This document shows positions 1-7,205 of a DNA stretch of 32,555 nt, in pieces. This DNA is from a virus, in IMG/VR virus record IMGVR_UViG_3300020202_000061, positions 314,950 through 347,504 of that record; one strand, written 5' to 3'. The translations under genes and the position numbers were made by a program. Each line of letters begins with the position of its first letter. Position 1 is the first letter of the stretch. The notes beneath the pieces were generated by a model. That model saw nothing but the letters and a program-made list of their open reading frames with translations. It was not told where the DNA came from and ran no database searches.

Positions 1-279
1 GAGATCGGTATCCGCCGCGACCATCACATCAATGGTGGTCCAGAATTTCTCAACCCTGGGCTTACCCACGATCACCGCCTTATCCCAACCCTTGAACAGG
101 TAAATGTCATGGTCGTCGAGATATTCCTCGAACTTGATCAGGTAGTTCATCAAGGTGGTTTCACCGCCGAGACTCGCTAGGAGGTCTTCCTCCTCAGCCT
201 CAAGCAGGAGGTCGGCGGTTGCGCCTTCCTCGTCCCCCTCGATCAACTTATCAACGATGTGGAGCTTTCTGTCGGACAT
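1..279 (-). CDS. Unknown phage protein, 3' part outside the window
   Basis: The gene reads leftward and leaves the window, so only the first 93 residues are seen. It begins MSDRKLHIVDKL and is very acidic up to about residue 40 (runs of E and D), then becomes a more ordinary mixed sequence (YLDDHDIYLF, EKFWTTIDVMV). The ATG at 279 is preceded by GAAGG at a usual distance, which supports this start. A CTAAATA element lies 21 bases upstream, the arrangement seen before several structural-type genes here, so late expression is likely. I do not recognise the family. An acidic N-terminus and L-x-E motifs (LIEG, LLEA) would be compatible with a virion or prohead protein, but that is inference. Confidence 0.75.
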   Translation of the reverse strand, partial: MSDRKLHIVDKLIEGDEEGATADLLLEAEEEDLLASLGGETTLMNYLIKFEEYLDDHDIYLFKGWDKAVIVGKPRVEKFWTTIDVMVAADTDL

Positions 280-299
280 TTATCGTTTTCCTTCAAACC

Positions 300-327
300 T
301 ATTTAGGCCAAACCAGTCGATAGTCAA
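300..327 (-). promoter_or_regulatory. Promoter for the leftward gene starting at 279
   Basis: CTAAATA (300-306, minus strand) lies 21 bases before the start codon and matches the late-type element found elsewhere in the window. A TTGACT (322-327) lies 16 bases upstream of its TAAATA, so the same site could also be read as a sigma70-type promoter. Confidence 0.5.
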
Positions 328-333
328 ATTAAC

Positions 334-362
334 TTGACCCCACGGGGTTTTGATGTTATCTC
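334..362 (+). promoter_or_regulatory. Candidate sigma70-like promoter
   Basis: TTGACC (334-339), a 17-base spacer and TATCTC (357-362) stand just upstream of the gene at 385. The -35 is good and the -10 matches only in its first three bases. The spacing equals that of the stronger helicase promoter at 23734-23762. Confidence 0.4.
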
Positions 363-384
363 TAGGGTTTCCGAGAGAAATCCC

Positions 385-1125
385 ATGACACTGACCAGTG
401 AAGTCCTAAACCGACACCTCCCGAAATGGCCCCAGATGATTGTTGTGGGGAAAACGATCACGGTCGAGCAGGCGCTGGAGATCATCCGTCGCACCGACAT
501 GTTCTTCACCCACGGTTACGGGGGTAACGATCACGGCTTCGACAACAGAGCCAAGATGATCGTGGGCATGCCCGAAACCGATCTCTGGCGTGAGCCCAGC
601 TACAATGAGTGGTCCGATGAACTCCGGACCAAGCTGTGGCAGGAGCGCTGGGATGGACTACAGGCGTGGCGCGAGAAGTGGCAGGTCATCGAGACCGAGT
701 ACGTCCACAACTCCTGGATCAGTTGCTCGTTCGTGGGTGGTCCGCACGGCTGGTGCCACCCGGATGGTAAAATTTTCTACCAGGACAATGTCGGGAAATG
801 GCCAAGCATCGAGGCGATCCGAAAAGATTGGTCGATCCTGGCCAAGGCATTTCCGTTTCTCGATCTGCGCGTGTTGCTGATGGACCGCGAATCCTGCGAG
901 GATAATCGCGAACCAGTCGTGGGCTTCCGTGTGAAGTCCGGGCGGGTTCGGGTCCTGCCGGGTGAGGCCAGTATGTTCAAGGACATGCCCAACGCTGTAG
1001 CGGGTCGTGATCTGATGGAGGAAATGTCCGCTGTCTTCACACTGGAACCGAGCCAGCGTGAACATCGTCTTGGTCTGAACCAGATCAAGACGTGGAAGAA
1101 TCAGGTCTACGGCCCCCTCAAGTAA
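385..1125 (+). CDS. Conserved phage protein of unknown function
   Basis: A 246-residue soluble protein rich in Trp and in charged residues. Readable landmarks are KWPQMIVVGKTITVEQA near residue 11, EIIRRTDMFF, a glycine-rich HGYGGNDHGFDNR, and SFVGGPHGWCHPDG in the middle. It has no signal peptide, membrane segment or catalytic motif that I can name. The frame is open from a TTG at 334, but the ATG at 385 has GAGAG at a good distance, whereas the TTG lies inside the presumed -35 box, so 385 is preferred. The gene ends 47 bases before the tailspike gene, with a 9-bp hairpin between them. I think I have seen this protein type in other large myoviruses but cannot name a function. Confidence 0.8.
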   Translation: MTLTSEVLNRHLPKWPQMIVVGKTITVEQALEIIRRTDMFFTHGYGGNDHGFDNRAKMIVGMPETDLWREPSYNEWSDELRTKLWQERWDGLQAWREKWQVIETEYVHNSWISCSFVGGPHGWCHPDGKIFYQDNVGKWPSIEAIRKDWSILAKAFPFLDLRVLLMDRESCEDNREPVVGFRVKSGRVRVLPGEASMFKDMPNAVAGRDLMEEMSAVFTLEPSQREHRLGLNQIKTWKNQVYGPLK

Positions 1126-1140
1126 CTGTCGGAACCATCC

Positions 1141-1168
1141 CTAAATACCCCGAACAAAAGGGGTATTT
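1141..1168 (+). promoter_or_regulatory. Late-type promoter element combined with a stem-loop
   Basis: CTAAATA (1141-1147) lies 25 bases before the tailspike ATG. The same bases form the left arm of a perfect 9-bp stem: AAATACCCC (1143-1151) pairs with GGGGTATTT (1160-1168) across an 8-base loop. It could be a promoter, a weak terminator for the preceding gene, or a leader hairpin next to the GGGG ribosome site. Confidence 0.45.
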
Positions 1169-1172
1169 GGGG

Positions 1173-2303
1173 ATGACCGATATCAGACAGTATGGTGCAG
1201 TGCTTGATGGCCTGAGCGACGATACCTCGGCCTGGATGGGTGCGATCATTGCCGCGCAGAACGGCGACCGTGTGGTGACGATGCCACCCGGTACGAGTCT
1301 GGTTCGGGATCACAACCAGGATGGCTTCGCTCTGCTCGTCAAGGATATTCCCATTCGCATCGTCGGTGCGGGACGCGGTGCCTCCAAAATCAGGCTCGCT
1401 AACGGTCGGAATTGCCATCTATTCCAGTTCGAAAACCTACGGGGTGGTGGAACCCTGAGCGATCTCACCCTGGACGGTAATCGTTCTCACCAAACTGCCG
1501 GACATGCCCTGCGCGGAAAGGGCTGGGATCGCATGCGGATCGAGCGTGTGGAAATTCTCAACGCCTGGGGCCACGCCATGACCCTTTATGAGGGTTCGTT
1601 TAAGGATGTGCTCGTACGGGATTGTGTGGCTCGTGATTGCGGTGGTTCCGGCTTGGACATTCGTAATCTTGATGGCGGTAATAGAAATCTTCTCGTGCGC
1701 GGGATGCGTGTGCGGAAATTCGGTTTGAATCCGGGCAATTCCGTGGCTGCGGTTAATCTGCGAGGCCCCGGTATCATCCGTGATACCTTCGTCAGCGATA
1801 TGGGCACGACCAGTTCCGGATTGATCGGGATTCGTGTGTTTGCCACTGATGGTTCGGAAATCGGAGGCAATCAATCTGTGATCGATGGGTTCCAAATTTA
1901 CGCCCTCGTCAAGAATGGTACCCGTGGTGTCGAACTGAACGGGTTTCAGTGTGTCGTCCGGGATGGATTCGTCCAGGGCTGCTCCCAGGGCGTGCGGGTG
2001 AATCAAATTGGAAATGTTATCCGGAACGTTCAGGCACAGAACTGCACTGATGCCTTTGACATCCAGAGTGATGACTCGATTCTCTCCGCCTGTCACGCCA
2101 CCTCCTGCACGCGTGCATTCTACACGAACAGACAAAACACCCAGTTTGTCGGATGCGGTGCGAAGCTCAGTGGCTATTCCTTCTTCATGGATGCTGCTGC
2201 GGTCTACACCAGGATTATCGGCGGTTACTCTCTGAGTCCGACCTCCGGCCACATCGGTGGCACCGGAACCAACACGGTCGAGACGAATCTTCTGAAACGT
2301 TAA
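1173..2303 (+). CDS. Tailspike-like right-handed beta-helix protein
   Basis: A 376-residue protein. The start MTDIRQYGAVLDGLSDDT followed by AIIAAQNGDRVVTMPPGT is the classic N-terminal turn of the pectate-lyase-like superfamily of phage tailspikes (I-x-x-Y-GA-x-x-DG-x-x-DDT, then the phi-x-x-PPG-x-Y/S strand). After it come many short beta rungs with Asp, Asn and Gly turns (LTLDGN, VEILNAWGH, LVRDCVARDCGGSGLDIRN). Family members bind or cleave surface polysaccharide at the tail tip. I cannot pick out catalytic acids, so depolymerase activity is possible but not shown. The frame is open from 1092, but the ATG at 1173 directly follows a GGGG ribosome site. The C-terminus is short, without an evident trimerisation or chaperone domain. 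Confidence 0.8.
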   Translation: MTDIRQYGAVLDGLSDDTSAWMGAIIAAQNGDRVVTMPPGTSLVRDHNQDGFALLVKDIPIRIVGAGRGASKIRLANGRNCHLFQFENLRGGGTLSDLTLDGNRSHQTAGHALRGKGWDRMRIERVEILNAWGHAMTLYEGSFKDVLVRDCVARDCGGSGLDIRNLDGGNRNLLVRGMRVRKFGLNPGNSVAAVNLRGPGIIRDTFVSDMGTTSSGLIGIRVFATDGSEIGGNQSVIDGFQIYALVKNGTRGVELNGFQCVVRDGFVQGCSQGVRVNQIGNVIRNVQAQNCTDAFDIQSDDSILSACHATSCTRAFYTNRQNTQFVGCGAKLSGYSFFMDAAAVYTRIIGGYSLSPTSGHIGGTGTNTVETNLLKR

Positions 2304-2316
2304 CCCTGAGGTTTTC

Positions 2317-2601
2317 ATGAAGTTCCTCATGAAGTGGTTCTATAAGAACGACGCCGGAAAAGAGTTTCTGACCAGCGCCAATAACTCCGACTTCGATACC
2401 CGCATGGCCATGAAAGAGTGGGTTGAGGAAGAAGTTCGTCTCCGTCTGTCCAGTCCTGATTTCTTCATTTATCGTGTTGAGATATATAAGGATTCATCAA
2501 CTCAGTATGAGGCCGCATATTATCCAGATCGTCAGACCTGGAGCCTTCTCACTTCCGCACTTCCAGAAGATATTCTTGACAAACTCCGCGAATCCACCTA
2601 A
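2317..2601 (+). CDS. Small unknown protein following the tailspike
   Basis: A 94-residue protein beginning MKFLMKWFYKNDAGKEF, with a charged helix (MKEWVEEEVRLRL) and an aromatic beta-like stretch (FFIYRVEIYKD, YEAAYYPD). It lies 13 bases after the tailspike stop and has GAGG upstream of its ATG, so the two genes are probably co-transcribed. It might be a tailspike accessory protein, but that rests only on position. Its last codons carry the -35 and -10 boxes of the promoter for the NAD operon. Confidence 0.7.
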   Translation: MKFLMKWFYKNDAGKEFLTSANNSDFDTRMAMKEWVEEEVRLRLSSPDFFIYRVEIYKDSSTQYEAAYYPDRQTWSLLTSALPEDILDKLREST

Positions 2602-2604
2602 ATA
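2576..2604 (+). promoter_or_regulatory. Sigma70-like promoter of the NAD+ operon
   Basis: A perfect TTGACA (2576-2581), a 17-base spacer and TAAATA (2599-2604) lie at the end of the preceding gene, 62 bases before the first NAD gene. The -10 is also part of CTAAATA, the late-type element, so the operon may be read both early and late. Confidence 0.55.
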
Positions 2605-2666
2605 CTCGTGAAAGAGAAGTCTGGCGGGGTGTCTGTCAGATACGAAATAACTGGGGAGTCCAGGTC

Positions 2667-3779
2667 ATGAGCAAGTTCTTCGGTGGCAACAAGCCATACG
2701 ATTTCGCCGTATTCATCGGCCGTTTCCAACCCTTCCACAACGGACACAAGCAGGTCATCGACCGCGCTCTGGAACTCGCCCACAAGGTGATCGTTCTCGT
2801 TGGCTCTGCCGACTCCGGTCGCACTCTTCGCAATCCATTCACATTCGATGAGCGCAAGGAAATGATCCTGGGCCACTATGACGTGGACGGATTGAACCCC
2901 TACGCTCCGAATGTCGGCGTCTTGGTCGAGCCGCTCCCGGACATCGCTTACAGCGATACCACCTGGGTCATGCAGGTCCAGAAGATTGTGGATCAGGTCG
3001 TCCTACGCGAGATCAATGCCGCACATCCCAACGCGGGCATCCACGGTACCCTGGACGCACGGGTCTGTCTGATCGGCCACAACAAGGACAACACCAGCTA
3101 TTACTTGAAGCTGTTCCCGCAGTGGTCCTCCGAGAATGTGCCGCAGACCGAACTGCTGGCGGCAACGAACATTCGTGACGTATTCTTCGGCCGCAAGGGT
3201 GGTGTCGGCGATATGCCGAATTCGGTCGCAGATTTTCTTCTGAAATTCACCAACACACCCGACTACATGTCACTCTGCGAAGAATACGAATTCATCCGCA
3301 AGTATCGTGAATCCTGGGCAGGAGCACCATACGCTCCGGTGTTCGTGACAGGTGACGCCGTGGTGATCCAGTCCGGACATATCCTGCTAGTTCGCCGCAA
3401 GAACCATCCCGGTCGTGGTCTACTCGCGTTGCCCGGTGGCTTCGTCAACCAGGACGAACGCATCCTCGACGGGGTGATCCGTGAACTCAAAGAGGAAACC
3501 AACATCCGTGATGGTCGTGGCACGATCCCACCGGGCGTGCTGGAGGGATTCATCGAGGGTTGGGGTGTCTACGATGCCCCGCATCGCGATCCTCGTGGCC
3601 GTGTCATCACCCACGCCTACCTGTTCAAGCTACCCGACTCCAAATCGCTCTACAAGGTGAAGGGCGGCGATGATGCGGAATCCGCCCAGTGGTATCCGCT
3701 GGGCACGTTGAAGCGTTCCGACTTCTACGCGGATCACTACGACATCATCCAGAAACTCATCGATACGGACGTGGAGTAA
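2667..3779 (+). CDS. Bifunctional NMN adenylyltransferase / Nudix hydrolase (NadM-Nudix type)
   Basis: A 370-residue two-domain enzyme. The N-terminal half is a nucleotidyltransferase: GRFQPFHNGH at residues 18-27 binds the ATP phosphates, and AATNIRD near residue 168 corresponds to the ISxTxIR motif. It should join NMN and ATP to NAD+. From about residue 220 follows a Nudix domain with the full box G-x5-E-x7-R-E-x-x-E-E from about residue 257 (GGFVNQDE, RELKEET). Similar fusions (Synechocystis slr0787, Francisella NadM) hydrolyse ADP-ribose in the Nudix half. The length fits that family. It is the first gene of the NAD operon, so it would supply the last synthetic step and could clear ADP-ribose left by NAD-cleaving enzymes. 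No key residue appears to be missing. Confidence 0.92.
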   Translation: MSKFFGGNKPYDFAVFIGRFQPFHNGHKQVIDRALELAHKVIVLVGSADSGRTLRNPFTFDERKEMILGHYDVDGLNPYAPNVGVLVEPLPDIAYSDTTWVMQVQKIVDQVVLREINAAHPNAGIHGTLDARVCLIGHNKDNTSYYLKLFPQWSSENVPQTELLAATNIRDVFFGRKGGVGDMPNSVADFLLKFTNTPDYMSLCEEYEFIRKYRESWAGAPYAPVFVTGDAVVIQSGHILLVRRKNHPGRGLLALPGGFVNQDERILDGVIRELKEETNIRDGRGTIPPGVLEGFIEGWGVYDAPHRDPRGRVITHAYLFKLPDSKSLYKVKGGDDAESAQWYPLGTLKRSDFYADHYDIIQKLIDTDVE

Positions 3780-3785
3780 ACGCCC

Positions 3786-3974
3786 ATGGCCTACTATGTG
3801 ATCGGCGGCGAATACACCAACACCAAGTTCGAAGAATTCGTGGACGGAAAGGGCGAGAAATACGGTCCATTCCCGACCTACGACGCGGCCGAAGTCAAAT
3901 GGCGCGAACGATCCTGGGCCAACGTGGACAACTGTCACGCTCGCTACACCATTCAGGGGGAACCAAATGCTTAA
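3786..3974 (+). CDS. DUF4170-like small protein inside the NAD operon
   Basis: A 62-residue protein starting MAYYVIGGEYTNTKFEEF, then YGPFPTYDAAEVKW, WANVDNCHARYTI. This pattern (Y-V-x-G-G-E-Y near the start, YGPF, W-R-x-R-x-W, V-D-x-C) resembles DUF4170, a short family I know mainly from alphaproteobacterial chromosomes. No function is known to me. GGAG precedes the ATG, the start lies six bases after the previous stop, and the end overlaps the pnuC gene by eight bases. It is therefore translated with NAD salvage enzymes and may assist one of them, possibly the transporter. The family assignment is from memory of the pattern and was not searched. Confidence 0.75.
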   Translation: MAYYVIGGEYTNTKFEEFVDGKGEKYGPFPTYDAAEVKWRERSWANVDNCHARYTIQGEPNA

Positions 3975-4710
3975 ACTGTTTGAATACAACTCGTTCCGTG
4001 AACTCTTCACGGTGTCCTGGCTGAGTCTGCTCGCCGTGATGCTGTGGAAGATCATCGGCATCGGATTGTTCGAGGATTTCGCGCCGAGCCCGGTCGAGTT
4101 CTTCGGAACATGGCTGACCCTGATCTGTGTGTGGCTGACGGGTCGCCAGAATATGTGGTGCTGGCCCACCGGCATTGTCAGTGTGCTGCTGTTCGCCTAC
4201 ACCTTCTACGAATATCAACTCTACGCCAGCGCCATTCTGAACGCCGGATACTACTTCCTGGTTCAGTTTTGGGGCTGGTACCAGTGGGAGAAGGGTCGCC
4301 TCGTTCAGTGGACCGAATCCTGGACCCAGCGTATCGGTATTATCTTGGCAATCCTTGGCTTCACCCTGGTTTGGGGCTGGTTCACCAGCTACACCGATGC
4401 CCAGTATATCGCAGTGGATTGTGCGATCATGGGCATCAGTATCGTTGCCCAATGGCTACTCAACTACAAACGTCCCGAAGCATGGCTGCTGTTCATTACG
4501 GTGAATGTGCTCTCGACGTGGCTCTACTTCACCACGGGCCTCTACATGATCGGTGCGCTCTACTTCGGGTTCATCTTCGTGGCCGCCTACGGCTGCTGGC
4601 AGTGGCATCAGAATCGTGTCGTTGGTCTGAGGGAACTTGCTGATCAAATTTACAACGAGCTTTTCACTCACGAGACCCGCGTGCCTCGCAAGGACAACAA
4701 CTATGTTTAA
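3967..4710 (+). CDS. pnuC: Nicotinamide riboside transporter PnuC
   Basis: A 247-residue integral membrane protein with about seven hydrophobic segments and many tryptophans. The PnuC signature is visible: RQNMWCWPTGIVSVLLFAYTF, then NAGYYFLVQFWGWYQW, where the aromatic residues line the nucleoside path in known structures. PnuC carries nicotinamide riboside across the inner membrane by facilitated diffusion, and phosphorylation by NadR-type kinase traps it as NMN. That kinase is encoded by the next gene, whose start overlaps this stop by eight bases. The length fits the bacterial family (about 240 residues). The start overlaps the DUF4170-like gene, which implies coupled translation. Confidence 0.92.
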   Translation: MLKLFEYNSFRELFTVSWLSLLAVMLWKIIGIGLFEDFAPSPVEFFGTWLTLICVWLTGRQNMWCWPTGIVSVLLFAYTFYEYQLYASAILNAGYYFLVQFWGWYQWEKGRLVQWTESWTQRIGIILAILGFTLVWGWFTSYTDAQYIAVDCAIMGISIVAQWLLNYKRPEAWLLFITVNVLSTWLYFTTGLYMIGALYFGFIFVAAYGCWQWHQNRVVGLRELADQIYNELFTHETRVPRKDNNYV

Positions 4711-5752
4711 TCGCGGGCTCATCATCGGCAAGTTCATGCCGTTCCATCGCGGGCACGAGTACCTGATCCGCTTCGCCATGCAACACTGCAACACACTGGA
4801 CGTGATCGTGTGCACGAACCGCGAGGAACCCATCGAGGGGCATCGTCGCTGGCAGTGCGTGGCCCGCAGTCTTGCTGGGCTCCAGGAATGCACGGTCAAC
4901 GTCCTGTGGTATCAGAACGATCTCCCGCAGGAACCCGCAGGGATCACCGATGAAGCGTTCTGGAAGGCATGGGTGCGTGGTGTGACCAACGAGGTTCACT
5001 ACCTCAAGGGGATCGGTCCACGTGGTCGCATCCACTACGACGCGCTATTCGCCTCGGAGAACTACGCGTGGCGCTTCGCTCGTGAACTCGGAGCGGAATA
5101 CGTCCCGGTCAACCCGATCCGCTCCATTGTACCGATCAGCGCGACCAAGCTTCGTGCTGATCCCCTGGGCTACTGGGAATACCTCACAGAAGAAGCCCGA
5201 GAGGACTACGTACAGACCATTGTTATCGGTGGTCCAGAGTCCTGCGGGAAATCCACCATGTGCAAGTTGCTCGCAGACGAATTCAAGACCATCTACGTCC
5301 CGGAGTATGGCCGCGATTTCTACGAAATGCGCAACCTCGACATCAACCACGTGCGCTACGAACACATGGAACTGATCGCACACGGACACTTCGCCAGCGT
5401 AGACGCGGCCAAGCGCCATGCCAATCGCAGACTATTCGTGGACACCGACGTTTTCTCCACGATCCTGTTCTCGAAAATCTACTTCAAGAAGGTGTCCGAG
5501 GACCTCTATCTGGATGCGGAATCCTGGAAGCCTAATCTGACATTGGTGTGCAAACCCAATGTTGAGTGGGTGCAGGATCAACTCCGTAACCTCGGACACC
5601 TGCGCGACCAATTCTTCGACGACTACGTTGGTCTGCTCGAAGAATACAAGCTTCCCTACAAGGTCATTGACGGCGGCCAATACGGGGATCGTCTACTTGA
5701 TGCCGTCAAACACGTCCACGCCCTCGGGGGCGTCCCGAAGGCATCGAACTAG
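4703..5752 (+). CDS. nadR: NadR-like NMN adenylyltransferase / ribosylnicotinamide kinase
   Basis: A 349-residue two-domain enzyme. The N-terminal adenylyltransferase has GKFMPFHRGH at residues 9-18. The C-terminal kinase has the P-loop GGPESCGKST at residues 176-185, followed by YVPEYGRDFYE, a hallmark of the NadR kinase domain. It lacks the N-terminal repressor HTH of enterobacterial NadR, so it is probably purely enzymatic. The kinase turns imported nicotinamide riboside into NMN and the first domain turns NMN into NAD+. The frame is open from 4637, but the ATG at 4703 has AAGGA upstream and overlaps the pnuC stop by eight bases. It is the second NMN adenylyltransferase of this operon, an uncommon redundancy. 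Confidence 0.92.
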   Translation: MFNRGLIIGKFMPFHRGHEYLIRFAMQHCNTLDVIVCTNREEPIEGHRRWQCVARSLAGLQECTVNVLWYQNDLPQEPAGITDEAFWKAWVRGVTNEVHYLKGIGPRGRIHYDALFASENYAWRFARELGAEYVPVNPIRSIVPISATKLRADPLGYWEYLTEEAREDYVQTIVIGGPESCGKSTMCKLLADEFKTIYVPEYGRDFYEMRNLDINHVRYEHMELIAHGHFASVDAAKRHANRRLFVDTDVFSTILFSKIYFKKVSEDLYLDAESWKPNLTLVCKPNVEWVQDQLRNLGHLRDQFFDDYVGLLEEYKLPYKVIDGGQYGDRLLDAVKHVHALGGVPKASN

Positions 5753-5765
5753 AGGAGTTCTAGCA

Positions 5766-7175
5766 ATGTATGTGAAACCCAATATCATGATCGATACCGA
5801 CTCGTACAAGGTCAGCCACTGGCTCCAGTACCCGCCGGGCACCGAATACGTGTCCTCCTACATCGAGGCCCGCAAACAGTTCATCACCGAGGAACTCGTG
5901 TTCTTCGGGCTCCAAATGTTCCTCAAGCAGTATCTGAGCGAACCCATCACTCAGGAACAGATCGATGAGGCGGCGGAGTTTTGGGCCGCCCACGGCGAGC
6001 CTTTCAACAAAGAGGGCTGGGAATACATCCTGCGTGTTCACAACGGCAAGCTGCCCGTGGCAATCCGAGCGATTCCCGAGGGCACCGTCATCCCGGTCAG
6101 CAACATGCTGGTTCAGGTCCAGAACACCGATCCGAAAGTGCCCTGGTTGGTCAGCTACCTGGAGACGATGCTGCTCCAGGCCATCTGGTACCCGACCACG
6201 GTCGCGACTCTCTCCTGGGAAACCAAGAAGATAATCCACGGCTATCTCAAGGCGACCTGCGACAATCCGGATGCAGAGATCGGCTTCAAGTTGCACGACT
6301 TCGGCTTCCGTGGAGTCAGCAGTCGTGAATCCGCTGGTATCGGCGGGTGCGCCCATCTGGTCAACTTCATGGGCACAGACACCGCCATCGGTGCGATGTA
6401 TGCCCGTGCCTTCTACAACGAGCCCATGGCTGGATTTTCGATTCCGGCGGCCGAACACTCCACGATCACCAGTTGGGGTCGTGAGAATGAGGTTCTGGCG
6501 TTCAAGAACATGCTGGACAAGTTCGGTGATGGTCCGCTTGTCGCGGTGGTGAGTGATTCCTACGACATCTACAACGCCGCTCGGGTGCTGTGGGGCATGG
6601 AACTGCGTGAGCAGGTCCTCAACATGAAGGCGACCCTTGTGGTGCGTCCGGACTCCGGCGATCCCACCTGGGTGCCGGTGGAGATCATCGAAATCCTCGG
6701 CGACAAGTTCGGCTACACCACCAACTCGAAGGGCTTCAAAGTCCTGAACAAGTGCCGTGTCATCCAGGGCGACGGCATGGTGCACGCCACCATCAACAAG
6801 TTGCTCAGCAACCTTCTGGTGCGCGGCTGGTCGGCCGAGAACATTGCGTTCGGCATGGGCGGGGGTCTGCTCCAGCATCAGGTCAGCCGTGATAGCCTGG
6901 GCTTCGCCATGAAGGCCAGCGCAATCAAGGACTCGGTTGGATGGCTCGACGTGTTCAAGGACCCCATCACCGACAAGGGAAAGGTCTCGAAGAGGGGCAG
7001 GCTGATCACGGTCCGCTACGACGATGGTCGTTACGAGACCACGAACATGGACTACAATGATCTGCTCCAGCATGACTTTCGCCCACCCGAGCAGATCGAC
7101 CGTCTCGTCTGGAAGAATGGCAAGCTGATCATTGACGAGGATTTCGCCACGATCAGAAAGCGTTCATGGGCGTAA
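5766..7175 (+). CDS. nadV: Nicotinamide phosphoribosyltransferase NadV (NAMPT)
   Basis: A 469-residue enzyme that makes NMN from nicotinamide and PRPP. Family landmarks appear in order: IMIDTDSYKVSHWLQYPPGT at the N-terminus, HDFGFRGVSSRESAGIGG, IPAAEHSTI with the catalytic-loop histidine, VVSDSYDIYN, VVRPDSGDP and GMGGGLLQHQVSRD near the C-terminus. The length fits bacterial and phage NadV. The frame is open far upstream (5559), but the ATG at 5766 has GAGGAG at a good distance and starts 13 bases after nadR, so 5766 is preferred. It closes the operon and is followed at once by a strong terminator. Together with either adenylyltransferase it completes the two-step route from nicotinamide to NAD+. 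Confidence 0.95.
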   Translation: MYVKPNIMIDTDSYKVSHWLQYPPGTEYVSSYIEARKQFITEELVFFGLQMFLKQYLSEPITQEQIDEAAEFWAAHGEPFNKEGWEYILRVHNGKLPVAIRAIPEGTVIPVSNMLVQVQNTDPKVPWLVSYLETMLLQAIWYPTTVATLSWETKKIIHGYLKATCDNPDAEIGFKLHDFGFRGVSSRESAGIGGCAHLVNFMGTDTAIGAMYARAFYNEPMAGFSIPAAEHSTITSWGRENEVLAFKNMLDKFGDGPLVAVVSDSYDIYNAARVLWGMELREQVLNMKATLVVRPDSGDPTWVPVEIIEILGDKFGYTTNSKGFKVLNKCRVIQGDGMVHATINKLLSNLLVRGWSAENIAFGMGGGLLQHQVSRDSLGFAMKASAIKDSVGWLDVFKDPITDKGKVSKRGRLITVRYDDGRYETTNMDYNDLLQHDFRPPEQIDRLVWKNGKLIIDEDFATIRKRSWA

Positions 7176-7180
7176 ACAAA

Positions 7181-7200
7181 AGGGGGCCGAAAGGCCCCCT
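7181..7200. terminator. Two-way terminator between the NAD operon and the tail fibre gene
   Basis: An 8-bp stem, AGGGGGCC against GGCCCCCT, closes on a GAAA tetraloop, with A-rich sequence on the left and T-rich sequence on the right. It sits between the stops of convergent genes at 7175 and 7206, so it can end transcripts from both sides. Confidence 0.9.
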
Positions 7201-7205
7201 TAGTT

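Noticed and set aside
1437-2330. 297-codon leftward frame opposite the tailspike
   Set aside because: The plus-strand beta-helix signature explains the region; no ribosome site on the minus strand.
5760-7073. 437-codon leftward frame opposite nadV
   Set aside because: Mirror frame of a well-recognised gene; its product is His/Val/Asp-rich noise without motifs.
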